From the NCBI RefSeq assembly GCF_011390835.1, contig NZ_JAABRQ010000023.1, forward strand, positions 1-61,908: DNA of 61,908 nt, in the 5' to 3' direction. The DNA comes from Hydrogenophaga sp. (GTDB taxonomy: Bacteria; Pseudomonadota; Gammaproteobacteria; Burkholderiales; Burkholderiaceae_C). Positions 28,435 to 36,824 of the stretch are shown here, piece after piece (the first letter of the stretch is position 1; every line of letters starts with the position of its first letter). The translations under genes and the position numbers were made by a program. The notes under the pieces are model-generated. The model was given only the letters and a program-made list of their open reading frames with translations. It was not told the origin of the DNA and did no database searches.

Positions 28435-28707
28435 ATGCTCGCCCTCAAAAAAGCCCGCAAGCTCATCGAAGCCCGTCCCGAGTCGCCAGCCGCCGTCACG
28501 TTGTCCAGCCTGGTGGTCGCGCTGGAAACGGAAACCCCGTTCCTGTTAGCCGAGCTGTACCAGCTCGACTACGACGAATTCGGTCTGGCGCTGGAGGTGA
28601 TGATCGAATGGCGGCTGGACCGGTACTACGCCAGCAAGCTGCGGCTGCTCGACGCGTCGGTGCAGGTGGGAGAAAAGTCAGCCAAACAGGATCACAAGTC
28701 CGCCTGA
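28435..28707 (+). CDS. Small protein of unknown function, possibly in the Pho regulon
   Basis: 90 residues, not recognised. It starts MLALKKARKLIEARPESPAA, runs through VTLSSLVVALETETPFLLAE and LYQLDYDEFGLALEVMIEWR, then a basic segment LDRYYASKLRLLDASVQV and a polar tail. It looks like a soluble, mostly alpha-helical cytoplasmic protein with no signal or membrane segment. A perfect Pho box is 99 bp upstream and phoX ends 149 bp upstream, so phosphate control is a reasonable inference. Convergent with uvrD. Confidence 0.8.
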   Translation: MLALKKARKLIEARPESPAAVTLSSLVVALETETPFLLAELYQLDYDEFGLALEVMIEWRLDRYYASKLRLLDASVQVGEKSAKQDHKSA

Positions 28708-28726
28708 ATCGGCGTTCGGCAGGCGC

Positions 28727-31135
28727 TCATTCGTCCACCGGCGTGAGCTTGGCCACGCTCAGCGCCAACCACTTCACACCGTGCCGCGTGAAACTGACCT
28801 GGGCGCGCGCATCCGGCCCCACGCCTTCGAGCGCCAGCACCTTGCCTTCGCCGAACTTGTTATGAAACACGCTCTGACCAGCCTTGATGTCGGTGCCACG
28901 ATCGGGCTCGGGATTGGCCTTGCCACCCAGGCCTTTGGGGTCGCTGCCCGAGGCCCAGCCTGGTGACCACGCCGGCTGCAGCGCCGTCACGCCGCCGCGC
29001 CCGCCAGACCAGCTGCCCGACCCTGCTGCGCCACCGCCCCAGGCAGGTTGCTGCGGTGTGAGCCACTTCAGGCAGGATTCTGGCAGCTCGTCAAAGAAGC
29101 GGCTCTTGAGGTTGTACCGGGTCTGGCCGTGCAGCATGCGGGTCTGCGAGTGGCTGAGGTAGAGCCGCTTGCGCGCCCGGGTGATGGCCACGTACATCAG
29201 GCGCCGCTCTTCTTCCAGCCCGTCGCGGTCGCTCATGGCGTTTTCGTGCGGGAACAGGCCCTCCTCCATGCCGGTGATGAACACGCAGTCGAATTCCAGG
29301 CCCTTGGCCGCGTGCACCGTCATGAGCTGCACCGCATCCTGTCCCGCTTGGGCCTGGTTGTCACCCGACTCCAGCGCGGCGTGGGTCAGGAAAGCGGCCA
29401 GCGGGCTCAAGGTTTCGCCAGTTTCCTGATCCGGCGCCAGCGGCTCGTCCAACAACGGTGCAGCCGGGTCCAGACCCTGGCTCACCGGGCTTTGCGTCAA
29501 CGGCTGACCCAGCTCATCCACCGGCAGCGCCACCGCGTCGCGCCCAAAACCTTCGATGCTCACAAAGCTTTCGGCAGCATTGACCAGCTCCTCCAGGTTC
29601 TCTACCCGATCCTGCCCTTCGCGCTCGGCGCGGTAGTGCTCGATCAGGCCGCTGTGCGCCAGCACCAGCTCGATGATTTCGCGCAGCGTTTTGCCTTCGG
29701 TCTGCTCGCGCATCACGTCTAGCTTGGCCACAAACGCACCGATGGCCACGCCGGCGCGTCCAGTGACAGCGCTCACCGCATCGTGCAGCGAGCAACCGGC
29801 GGCGCGCGACACGTCCTGCAGCTGCTCGATGCTGCGCGCGCCTATGCCGCGCGCCGGGAAGTTCACCACGCGCAGGAAGCTGGTGTCGTCGTGCGGGTTC
29901 TCCAGCAGGCGCAGGTAAGCCAGCGCGTGCTTGATCTCGGCGCGCTCGAAGAACCGCAGCCCCCCGTAGACGCGGTAAGGCATACCGGCGTTGAACAGCG
30001 CCGTCTCGACCACGCGGCTTTGTGCGTTGCTGCGGTAGAGCACCGCCATTTCGCGTTTGGGCATGTCCTCACGAGCGAGCTGCTTCATCTCGTCCACCAT
30101 CCACTGCGCTTCAGCGAAATCGCTGGTGGCCTCGAACACGCGCACCGGCTCGCCCGCGCCGGCGTCGGTGCGCAGGTTTTTGCCCAGGCGCCGGCTGTTG
30201 TTGGCAATCAGCTGATTGGCCGAATCGAGGATGTTGCTGGCGCTGCGGTAGTTTTGTTCCAGCTTGATCTGGTGCTGCACCCGGAACTCGCGCACGAAGT
30301 CGGCCATGTTGCCCACGCGCGCGCCACGAAACGCGTAAATACTCTGGTCATCGTCACCCACCGCGAACACCGCGTTGCCTGCTGGCGAGAGCCCCTCAAG
30401 TGGCGGCGTGCTGAACTGCTTGATCCAGGCGTACTGCAGGCGGTTGGTGTCCTGGAACTCGTCGATCAGGATGTGCTTGAAGCGCCGCTGGTAGTGCTCG
30501 CGAACCGGGTCGTTGTCACGCAGCACCTCGTAACTGCGCAGCATGAGCTCGCCAAAGTCCACCACGCCTTCGCGCTGGCATTGCTCTTCGTAAAGCTGGT
30601 AGAGCTCCACCTTCTTGCGGGTTTCTTCATCGCGCACCTTGACATCGCCCGGGCGTTGCCCGTCTTCCTTGCATCCGCTGATGAAGTACTGCACCTGCTT
30701 GGGCGGGAAACGCTCGTCATCGACGTTGAACTGCTTGCACAGCCGCTTGACCGCAGAGAGCTGGTCTTGCGTGTCGAGGATTTGAAAGCTTTGCGGCAAG
30801 CCGGCGAGCTTGTGGTGCGCCCGCAGGAAGCGGTTGCACAGGCCATGAAAGGTACCGATCCACATGCCGCGCACGTTGACTGGCAACATGCTGGACAGGC
30901 GCGTCATCATCTCCTTGGCGGCCTTGTTGGTGAACGTGACCGCCATCACACCACCCGGACCGAGCTGCCCGGTCTGCAGCAGCCAAGCAATGCGGGTGGT
31001 AAGCACACGGGTCTTGCCCGAGCCCGCCCCCGCCAGGATGAGTGCATGCTCGGGCGGCAAGGTCACGGCGGCTGCCTGCTCGGGGTTGAGACCTGCGAGC
31101 AGCGGCGAGGGAACAGTGGAATCTTCAAACAGCAT
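28727..31135 (-). CDS. uvrD: DNA helicase II (UvrD/Rep family)
   Basis: 802 residues from the ATG at 31135. Superfamily-1A 3'-5' helicase of nucleotide excision and mismatch repair. Motifs: Q/I LNPEQAAAVTLP and ILAGAGSGKTRVLTTRI, Ia VTFTNKAAKEM, II LIDEFQDTNRLQYAWIK, III AVGDDDQSIYAFRGA, IV LEQNYRS, V LMTVHAAKGLEFDCVFITGM, VI EEERRLMYVAITRARKRLYL. The C-terminal segment after GRGGV is Gly/Ser rich and ends in a Tudor-like GQSVFHNKFGEGKVLALEGV fold typical of UvrD/PcrA. Confidence 0.97.
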   Translation of the reverse strand: MLFEDSTVPSPLLAGLNPEQAAAVTLPPEHALILAGAGSGKTRVLTTRIAWLLQTGQLGPGGVMAVTFTNKAAKEMMTRLSSMLPVNVRGMWIGTFHGLCNRFLRAHHKLAGLPQSFQILDTQDQLSAVKRLCKQFNVDDERFPPKQVQYFISGCKEDGQRPGDVKVRDEETRKKVELYQLYEEQCQREGVVDFGELMLRSYEVLRDNDPVREHYQRRFKHILIDEFQDTNRLQYAWIKQFSTPPLEGLSPAGNAVFAVGDDDQSIYAFRGARVGNMADFVREFRVQHQIKLEQNYRSASNILDSANQLIANNSRRLGKNLRTDAGAGEPVRVFEATSDFAEAQWMVDEMKQLAREDMPKREMAVLYRSNAQSRVVETALFNAGMPYRVYGGLRFFERAEIKHALAYLRLLENPHDDTSFLRVVNFPARGIGARSIEQLQDVSRAAGCSLHDAVSAVTGRAGVAIGAFVAKLDVMREQTEGKTLREIIELVLAHSGLIEHYRAEREGQDRVENLEELVNAAESFVSIEGFGRDAVALPVDELGQPLTQSPVSQGLDPAAPLLDEPLAPDQETGETLSPLAAFLTHAALESGDNQAQAGQDAVQLMTVHAAKGLEFDCVFITGMEEGLFPHENAMSDRDGLEEERRLMYVAITRARKRLYLSHSQTRMLHGQTRYNLKSRFFDELPESCLKWLTPQQPAWGGGAAGSGSWSGGRGGVTALQPAWSPGWASGSDPKGLGGKANPEPDRGTDIKAGQSVFHNKFGEGKVLALEGVGPDARAQVSFTRHGVKWLALSVAKLTPVDE

Positions 31136-31255
31136 GACTGGGATTGTAGGAAGCCCTCGGCGCTGCGCCCGCCATACGTCGCGCCATATGAGCCTCATAC
31201 GATGCGCAACTCTGCGAGCACCGCACACAACGCCCTATCCGCCTACAATCAGCCA

Positions 31256-31287
31256 CCGGGCCCAAGCAGTTGTGCCCGGTTTTTTTT
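31256..31287 (+). terminator. Hairpin plus T8 with no gene in front of it
   Basis: CCGGGC (31256-31261), loop, GCCCGG (31274-31279), eight T (31280-31287): a textbook intrinsic terminator on the plus strand. It lies in the 288-bp divergent region between uvrD (minus) and guaC (plus), with no plus-strand gene upstream. A GCCTACAAT (extended -10 style) ends at 31249, just before the stem. Confidence 0.75.
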
Positions 31288-31324
31288 CGCCTTGCCCAAC
31301 TCCACCCTGAACCTCGCGTAACGA

Positions 31325-31412
31325 CTCAGGCCGCAGCGGAGTCGGCTAGACCGGGCCGCCAGTGGCGCCCTCTCGATAGAGGGGGTGGCGCCGAAGGCGA
31401 CGTGGCGGTCAC
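31325..31412 (-). repeat. Interspersed GC-rich repeat, copy 2 (inverted)
   Basis: The minus strand reads CGCCTTCGGCGCCACCCCCT, a loop, AGAGGGCGCC, then GGCGGCCCGGTCTAGCCGA and CTCCGCTGCGG, the same blocks as the copy at 32411-32486. The internal CCCTCT-CGAT-AGAGGG hairpin is intact. It ends about 12 bp before the guaC start codon. Confidence 0.72.
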
Positions 31413-31423
31413 TGAAAGTACTC

Positions 31424-32401
31424 ATGGAAATCTTCGACTACGACAACATCCTGCTGCTGCCACGCAAGTGCAGCGTGGAAAGCCGATCCGAGTGCGATGC
31501 CAGCGTCGAGCTGGGCGGGCGCAACTTCCGCCTGCCGGTGGTGCCAGCCAACATGAAGACCGTGGTCGACGAGAAGATCAGCCTGTGGCTTGCGCAAAAC
31601 GGCTACTTCTACGTGATGCACCGCTTCGACCTGGACAACGTGAAGTTTGTGCAGCAGATGCGCGATCAAGGGGTGTACGCGTCCATCTCGCTCGGCGTCA
31701 AGGCCGCGGACTACGGCACGGTCGATCGGTTCGTGTCCGAAGGGCTGGCGCCCGAGTACATCACCATCGACATCGCCCACGGCCATGCCGATACGGTCAA
31801 GGCCATGATCGGCTACCTGAAAGAAAAGCTGCCGATGTCCTTCGTGATCGCCGGCAACGTGGCCACGCCCGAAGCCGTGATCGACCTGGAAACCTGGGGC
31901 GCCGACGCGACCAAGGTGGGCGTGGGCCCGGGCAAGGTCTGCATCACCAAGCTCAAGACCGGCTTCGGCACCGGCGGCTGGCAGCTGAGCGCGCTCAAGT
32001 GGTGCGCGCGCGTGGCCACCAAGCCCATCATCGCCGACGGCGGTATCCGCAGCCATGGTGATATCGCCAAGAGCATCCGCTTTGGCGCATCCATGGTCAT
32101 GATTGGCTCGCTGTTTGCGGGCCACGAGGAGTCACCCGGGCAGACGGTCGAGGTGGACGGCGTGCTCTACAAGGAGTACTACGGCTCGGCAAGCGATTTC
32201 AACAAGGGCGAATACAAGCACGTGGAAGGCAAGCGTATCCTGGAACCCATCAAGGGCACGCTGGCACAGACGCTGACCGAGATGGAGCAGGACGTACAAA
32301 GCTCGATCAGCTACGCCGGTGGCACCAGGCTCATGGACGTGCGCAAGGTGAACTACGTCATTCTGGGAGGGGACAATGCAGGCGAGCATTTGTTGATGTA
32401 G
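31424..32401 (+). CDS. guaC: GMP reductase (Gram-positive/type 2 form)
   Basis: 325 residues, NADPH-dependent deamination of GMP to IMP. TIM-barrel with the catalytic Cys in [18 protein letters not shown], phosphate-binding [20 protein letters not shown] and [15 protein letters not shown], and [20 protein letters not shown]. Length and motif wording match the B. subtilis GuaC type rather than the E. coli type, and there is no CBS domain, so it is not IMP dehydrogenase. ATG at 31424 has only a weak GAAAG upstream. The gene is bracketed by inverted copies of an interspersed repeat. Confidence 0.93.
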   Translation: MEIFDYDNILLLPRKCSVESRSECDASVELGGRNFRLPVVPANMKTVVDEKISLWLAQNGYFYVMHRFDLDNVKFVQQMRDQGVYASISLGVKAADYGTVDRFVSEGLAPEYITIDIAHGHADTVKAMIGYLKEKLPMSFVIAGNVATPEAVIDLETWGADATKVGVGPGKVCITKLKTGFGTGGWQLSALKWCARVATKPIIADGGIRSHGDIAKSIRFGASMVMIGSLFAGHEESPGQTVEVDGVLYKEYYGSASDFNKGEYKHVEGKRILEPIKGTLAQTLTEMEQDVQSSISYAGGTRLMDVRKVNYVILGGDNAGEHLLM

Positions 32402-32410
32402 GCCCACCCC

Positions 32411-32486
32411 CGCGCCGCCTGCGGCGTCTCCCCCTCAAGGGGGCGATGCGAGCGGCCCGGCGGAGCCGGCTCCACCGCATCCTGGG
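32411..32486 (+). repeat. Interspersed GC-rich repeat, copy 3
   Basis: CGCCGCCTGCGGCGTCTCCC, CCTCAAGGGGG hairpin, GCGGCCCGGCGGAGCCGGCT, then CCACCGCATCC. It starts 10 bp after the guaC stop. Together with the copy at 31325-31412 it forms an inverted pair around guaC. Confidence 0.72.
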
Positions 32487-32524
32487 CTGAAGACACCTCA
32501 CTCGGGAGGGGTCTGCAGTTGCAC

Positions 32525-33421
32525 TCAGTTTTTGAGCAACTGCTTCGCCAGCTTGTGCAGGCGGTGCTGGGGGTCGACCAGGGCTTCCAGCACGCTGAAG
32601 TGGTTAAGTCCCGGCAGGGTTTCGCACACGGGCACGATCTCGGGACCCCAGGCGGCTTCAATGAGGTGGTTCTGGCGAACGAACTCATCGCTCTCATCGG
32701 CGCCTGCCACCGCGATCAGTTCACCACGGCCTTCCTGAAGCGGCGGTGCCGCGAAACCAGCGGGGCTGGCCTGACGCACCTGCTTGGGCGTCAGGCGCAG
32801 CGAGTCCTGCAGAAACGGGGTGTGGCGCAACGGCTCCAGGTCAAACACGCCCGAGATCGACATCGCGTTCTGCACCAGCGCGTCCGGCAGATCCTGCCCC
32901 ACCAGCGACCACTGGCAGGCCAGCATCATGGCGGCCAGATGGCCTCCGGCTGAATGGCCCACCACGGTGATGCGCTGGGGATCGCCACCATGCGTACCGA
33001 TGTGCCGGTGCACCCAGGCCAAGGCCTGCGTCACCTGCAGCGCAATCTGCGGGATGGTGACCGCTGGACACAGTGCGTAATTGGGCACCACCACGCAAGC
33101 GCCCTGTTTGACGAAGGCCGGCGCAATGAACGAGTGATCGGACTTGTCCAGGCTGCGCCAGTAGCCCCCATGAATGAACACCAGCACAGGCGCGGGCGGT
33201 TGCCCGTGTTTGCGCGGTGCTGGAAAAACGTCCAGCGTCTCGCCCGGACCATGGCCATAGGCCACATCGAGCAGGCAGGGCAAGCCCTGGCGAGCCTGCT
33301 CAGACGCCGCAGCCCAGCGCTCAAAATGCGCCGCATGCTCGGGCACCAGGGCACGGTTGTTGTACTGACGGTCCAGCCAGGCCGGATCGGGACGGTTGGA
33401 AGAAACGGATTTGCGGTTCAT
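32525..33421 (-). CDS. Alpha/beta hydrolase (kynurenine-formamidase/esterase-like)
   Basis: 298 residues. The oxyanion motif HGGYWRSLDKSDH and nucleophile elbow VVGHSAGGHLAAMM are in the order of the HSL/arylformamidase group; the acid and His are probably in AGADESDEFVRQN and LPGLNHFSVLEAL. HGGYW is characteristic of bacterial arylformamidase-like proteins, but no tryptophan-degradation genes are nearby, so the substrate is open. Divergent from the dehydrogenase at 33505. Confidence 0.87.
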   Translation of the reverse strand: MNRKSVSSNRPDPAWLDRQYNNRALVPEHAAHFERWAAASEQARQGLPCLLDVAYGHGPGETLDVFPAPRKHGQPPAPVLVFIHGGYWRSLDKSDHSFIAPAFVKQGACVVVPNYALCPAVTIPQIALQVTQALAWVHRHIGTHGGDPQRITVVGHSAGGHLAAMMLACQWSLVGQDLPDALVQNAMSISGVFDLEPLRHTPFLQDSLRLTPKQVRQASPAGFAAPPLQEGRGELIAVAGADESDEFVRQNHLIEAAWGPEIVPVCETLPGLNHFSVLEALVDPQHRLHKLAKQLLKN

Positions 33422-33435
33422 GGTCGCGACATTGT

Positions 33436-33453
33436 GTCACGCAGCTCTGTGAC
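33436..33453. promoter_or_regulatory. Palindromic operator candidate in divergent promoter region
   Basis: GTCAC-GC-AGCT-CT-GTGAC: five-base arms with a symmetric AGCT centre, 14 of 18 positions symmetric. It lies between the divergent hydrolase and dehydrogenase starts and about 20 bp upstream of the TACAAT at 33473-33478. Confidence 0.4.
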
Positions 33454-33472
33454 CCAGCCCGCACGCGGCGCC

Positions 33473-33478
33473 TACAAT
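33473..33478 (+). promoter_or_regulatory. Possible -10 (GCGCCTACAAT) for the dehydrogenase gene
   Basis: TACAAT 26 bp upstream of the ATG at 33505, preceded by GCC as at 20173 and 31244. No clear -35. Confidence 0.4.
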
Positions 33479-33504
33479 TTTGCGATCCTCATTCTGAGCA
33501 AGAC

Positions 33505-34410
33505 ATGACCCACACTGAACAAACCGCAACCCCTTCTACACCCACAGTGGCCGTGCTCGGCATCGGTCTCATGGGTTTTCCCATGGCACGGCGGCTGTGC
33601 GAGGCCGGCATGGCGGTGCGCGCCTGGAACCGCTCGCGCAGCAAAGCTGAGCGCCTGCTGCCCTTCGGTGCCAGCGTGGCCGAGTCGGCCGCCGAGGCGG
33701 TGGCGCAGGCCGACCTGGTGATCACGCTGCTGGAAAACGGCGAGGTGGTCGAGTCGGTGCTCATGCATCCCGACACCCTCGCGGCCATGCGACCCGGTAC
33801 GCTGGTGGTCGACATGTCGTCCATCCTGCCGGTGCAGGCGCGTGATCACGCCCAGCGTCTGGCCGAGCACGGTGTAGGTCATGTGGACGCACCGGTTTCC
33901 GGTGGCACAGTGGGCGCCGAGCAAGGCACGCTGGCCATCATGGCCGGGGGCGAAGTGGCTGACGTGGGCCGCGCGCGGCCCGTGCTGGAAGCCCTGGGCC
34001 GGCTCACCCATGTGGGCCCACACGGCGCAGGTCAGCTCGCCAAACTGGCCAACCAGATGATCGTCGGCATCACCATCGGCGCGGTCGCCGAGGCCTTGCT
34101 GATGTGTGAAAAAGGGGGCGCCGACATGGGCCAGGTGCGCCAGGCGATCACCGGTGGCTTTGCCGACAGCCGCATCCTGCAGGTGCACGGCGAGCGCATG
34201 GTGCAGCGCGACTTCGCCAAGCGCGCCGCCATCACCGTGCAGCTCAAGGACATGCGCAATGCCCTCACCACCGCCCAGTCCGTGGGCTTCGAGGCGCCGA
34301 TCACCACGCTCTTCGAGCAGCTGTTCTCCCAGGCGGTGGAGCACGGCCTGGGCGATCTCGACCACTCCGGACTGTTCGTCGAACTCGCGCAACGCAACGG
34401 CATGCGCTGA
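33505..34410 (+). CDS. NAD(P)-dependent beta-hydroxyacid dehydrogenase (GarR/MmsB-like)
   Basis: 301 residues. Rossmann motif VAVLGIGLMGFPMARRLCEA, substrate motif DAPVSGGTVGAEQGTLAIMAGG, and catalytic Lys in GAGQLAKLANQMIVGITIGA. The family includes tartronate-semialdehyde reductase and 3-hydroxyisobutyrate dehydrogenase; the sequence alone does not separate them and the context does not help. The ATG at 33505 was chosen because the Rossmann fold begins 14 residues later; the upstream open frame is unlike the family. Confidence 0.92.
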   Translation: MTHTEQTATPSTPTVAVLGIGLMGFPMARRLCEAGMAVRAWNRSRSKAERLLPFGASVAESAAEAVAQADLVITLLENGEVVESVLMHPDTLAAMRPGTLVVDMSSILPVQARDHAQRLAEHGVGHVDAPVSGGTVGAEQGTLAIMAGGEVADVGRARPVLEALGRLTHVGPHGAGQLAKLANQMIVGITIGAVAEALLMCEKGGADMGQVRQAITGGFADSRILQVHGERMVQRDFAKRAAITVQLKDMRNALTTAQSVGFEAPITTLFEQLFSQAVEHGLGDLDHSGLFVELAQRNGMR

Positions 34411-34462
34411 CGCTCAACAAAAGCAGCACCAACGCGCTCGTCCTCTGCTAGAGTTTGCGCAT

Positions 34463-34538
<76 letters not shown>

Positions 34539-34546
34539 AACCAAAA

Positions 34547-34574
34547 AAAGCCGGACGATTCGTCCGGCTTTTTT
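34547..34574. terminator. Bidirectional terminator between tRNA-Ala and the DEAD-box helicase
   Basis: GCCGGAC (34550-34556), loop, GTCCGGC (34562-34568), with seven A before and six T after. It ends the tRNA transcript on plus and the helicase transcript on minus. Confidence 0.9.
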
Positions 34575-34592
34575 GCTGCTTCAGCGCAATGC

Positions 34593-36479
34593 TCAGCGCG
34601 GGCTGCGGCGCGCCACTGGGCGCGAAGGCCCACCAGCCGGGCGACGCGGTGCGAATTCACCGCGCATCGCTGCGCGCTCACCCGTGCCGCGATCGGCGAA
34701 GCGGTCGCCACCGCGGTCGTTGCGCGGCGCGTTGGAAAAGCCCGATGGGCGCGCGCCCATGCCGGGTGCACCGCGATCACCCAAACCGCGCGGCGCAGGG
34801 CGGCTGTCGCCACCGCGGTCAAAACGGTTGTCGCTGCGGGGTGCGCTGCGCGGGTCAAAACGCCCTGCGTCACCGCGTGGGGCATCGTTGCGCTGGTCGT
34901 TGCGATTGCCTTCGAAGCGCGGTGCATCGCCACGGCCTTCGAAACGCGGACCGCGTGCCGGGGCACCGCGGCGGTCACCACCAAAGCGGTCGTTGCCGCC
35001 ACGCGCGTTGGCGTAGTTGCGACCCGGCGCGCCACGGCCCATGGGCTCGTTCATCGGCGCGCGCTGACGCGGCTCCATGCCGGCCACGGTGTCCACGGTG
35101 ATGCGCTGGCGCGTGAAGGCTTCGATGTCGAAGATCTTGCGGCGATCGCGCATCTCGGCGAAGGTCACGGCCAGGCCATCGCGGCCAGCGCGACCCGTGC
35201 GGCCGATGCGGTGGGTGTAGTCCTCTGCTTTCATCGGCAGACCGAAGTTGAACACGTGGGTGATTGTGGGCACATCAATGCCGCGCGCGGCCACATCGGT
35301 CGCCACCAGGATCTGCACCTGGCCATTGCGAAGCGCCATCAGGCGGCGGTTGCGCACGCCCTGGCTGAGTGCACCATGCAGTGCCACGGCGGCAAAGCCA
35401 ACTTGCTGCAAGTCAGTGGCCAGGCCATCGCACTCGATCTGCGTGCTGCAGAAAACGATCGCCTGATTGATGCTGGTGTCGCGCAGCCAATGGTCGAGCA
35501 GGGTGCGTTTGTGCTGGGCGTTGTCGGCCCAAAACAGCTTCTGCTCGATGTTGGCGTGCTGCTCCTGCGGTGAGTCGATCTGCACCTTTTGCACATGCTT
35601 GCCGCCTTCGTGCATCACGCGCATGGCGAGTTGCTGAATGCGAGGCGCAAACGTGGCGGAGAACATCATGGTCTGACCGCGCTGGCTGGTCAGCTCGTTG
35701 ATGTCGGCCAGGTCATCGGAGAAGCCGAGGTCGAGCATGCGATCGGCCTCGTCCACGACCAGGAACTGCACCTGGTCGAGCTTGAGCTGCTGCGAGCGCT
35801 GCAGGTCCAGCAGGCGCCCTGGCGTGGCCACCACGAGATCGGCGTTTTGCAGTTTGGCGATCTGCAGCTGGTAAGGCATGCCACCCACCACGTTGGCGAT
35901 GCGCAGGCCACGGCAATGGCGCACCAGATCGATCGCATCATGGGCAACTTGCTGGGCGAGTTCGCGCGTTGGGCAGACGATCAGGGCGCCAGGGGTGGCG
36001 GCCTTGAAGTTGCGCGGGCTGGTCGGGTCCTTGCGCTTGGGGCGCTTGGGTGCGGCCTCGCCTTTGGCCAAAGCGTCCGCCGTGGCGCGTTCGAAATCGG
36101 TGCGCTCCTTGGCTTCGGCGGCGGCTTGCTGCTTCAACAGGGTGTGCAACACGGGCAACAGGAAGGCGGCGGTTTTGCCGCTGCCGGTCTGGCTGGACAC
36201 CATCAGGTCGGCGTAACGCTGCTCACCTTCGGCCAGCATGGCCTTGGGGATGACGTTGTTCTGCACCTGCGTGGGCTGCACGTATCCCAGGTCGGCGCAA
36301 GCCTGCACCAGTTCGGGCGCCAGACCCAACAGCTCGAAACCATTGGGTTCTGCGGGCGCCGCTTCTGCGGGGGTGTCGGTGTCGACTTCGGGCGACAGGA
36401 TGTCTGCCGTGGCACCAGGGGTGAAGTCGGTCGTGTGTTCGGGCGTGAATTCGCCGCGTTCTTCAAAAGAGTCGCTCAT
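34593..36479 (-). CDS. DEAD-box RNA helicase (RhlE/DeaD-like)
   Basis: 628 residues from the ATG at 36479. After an acidic leader comes the helicase core (about 50-430): Q motif region FELLGLAPELVQACADLGYV, I SSQTGSGKTAAF, Ia PTRELAQQ, TPGRLLDL, II VDEADRMLDLGF, III SATF, VI HRIGRTGRAGR. An insertion of about 40 charged residues follows LLKQQ. The C-terminal 130 residues are Arg/Gly/Asn/Asp-rich with RGG-like repeats (FEGRGDAPRFEGNRNDQRND), an RNA-binding tail. Family roles: ribosome assembly, mRNA decay, cold adaptation. It has an unusually long upstream region. Confidence 0.94.
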   Translation of the reverse strand: MSDSFEERGEFTPEHTTDFTPGATADILSPEVDTDTPAEAAPAEPNGFELLGLAPELVQACADLGYVQPTQVQNNVIPKAMLAEGEQRYADLMVSSQTGSGKTAAFLLPVLHTLLKQQAAAEAKERTDFERATADALAKGEAAPKRPKRKDPTSPRNFKAATPGALIVCPTRELAQQVAHDAIDLVRHCRGLRIANVVGGMPYQLQIAKLQNADLVVATPGRLLDLQRSQQLKLDQVQFLVVDEADRMLDLGFSDDLADINELTSQRGQTMMFSATFAPRIQQLAMRVMHEGGKHVQKVQIDSPQEQHANIEQKLFWADNAQHKRTLLDHWLRDTSINQAIVFCSTQIECDGLATDLQQVGFAAVALHGALSQGVRNRRLMALRNGQVQILVATDVAARGIDVPTITHVFNFGLPMKAEDYTHRIGRTGRAGRDGLAVTFAEMRDRRKIFDIEAFTRQRITVDTVAGMEPRQRAPMNEPMGRGAPGRNYANARGGNDRFGGDRRGAPARGPRFEGRGDAPRFEGNRNDQRNDAPRGDAGRFDPRSAPRSDNRFDRGGDSRPAPRGLGDRGAPGMGARPSGFSNAPRNDRGGDRFADRGTGERAAMRGEFAPRRPAGGPSRPVARRSPR

Positions 36480-36824
36480 GTTCGTCCTTGCGCTAGGGCG
36501 CAATTGATCGAATCAAGGCTCAGGAAATAAGACGCCGCCAACAGTAGGCGGGCGCTCCCGGGCGCTGAATCCGTTCGTGGTTACAAAACATCAACCATCA
36601 AACGGACAACGCGCCATGAGTCACAAAACTTCGGGTGACGCCGGGAGCGAATGGCCTCATCCGCATCGCCTATGGTGAGAACCAGGGCGGCTGACTACCC
36701 TCATGGGTTGGGTCAGCAGTGTTCGGGAGGCCTGTGTGTGAGGCAGATGCACAAATCATCGCAGTTACCCGCGAAGCCTTAGATTATCGCAGAGTTTTCG
36801 GGAAAACCCTAGATTTGTTTTGAT
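36480..36824 (-). other. 345-bp upstream region of the RNA helicase, possible long 5' leader
   Basis: No gene seen. On the minus strand, GATAAT (plus 36783-36788) is a good -10 with only a poor -35. If used, the leader would be about 295 nt. It contains GC stems such as GCGCCCGGGAGCGC and AT-rich stretches near the helicase start. Long structured leaders are known for cold-induced RNA helicases. Confidence 0.4.
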
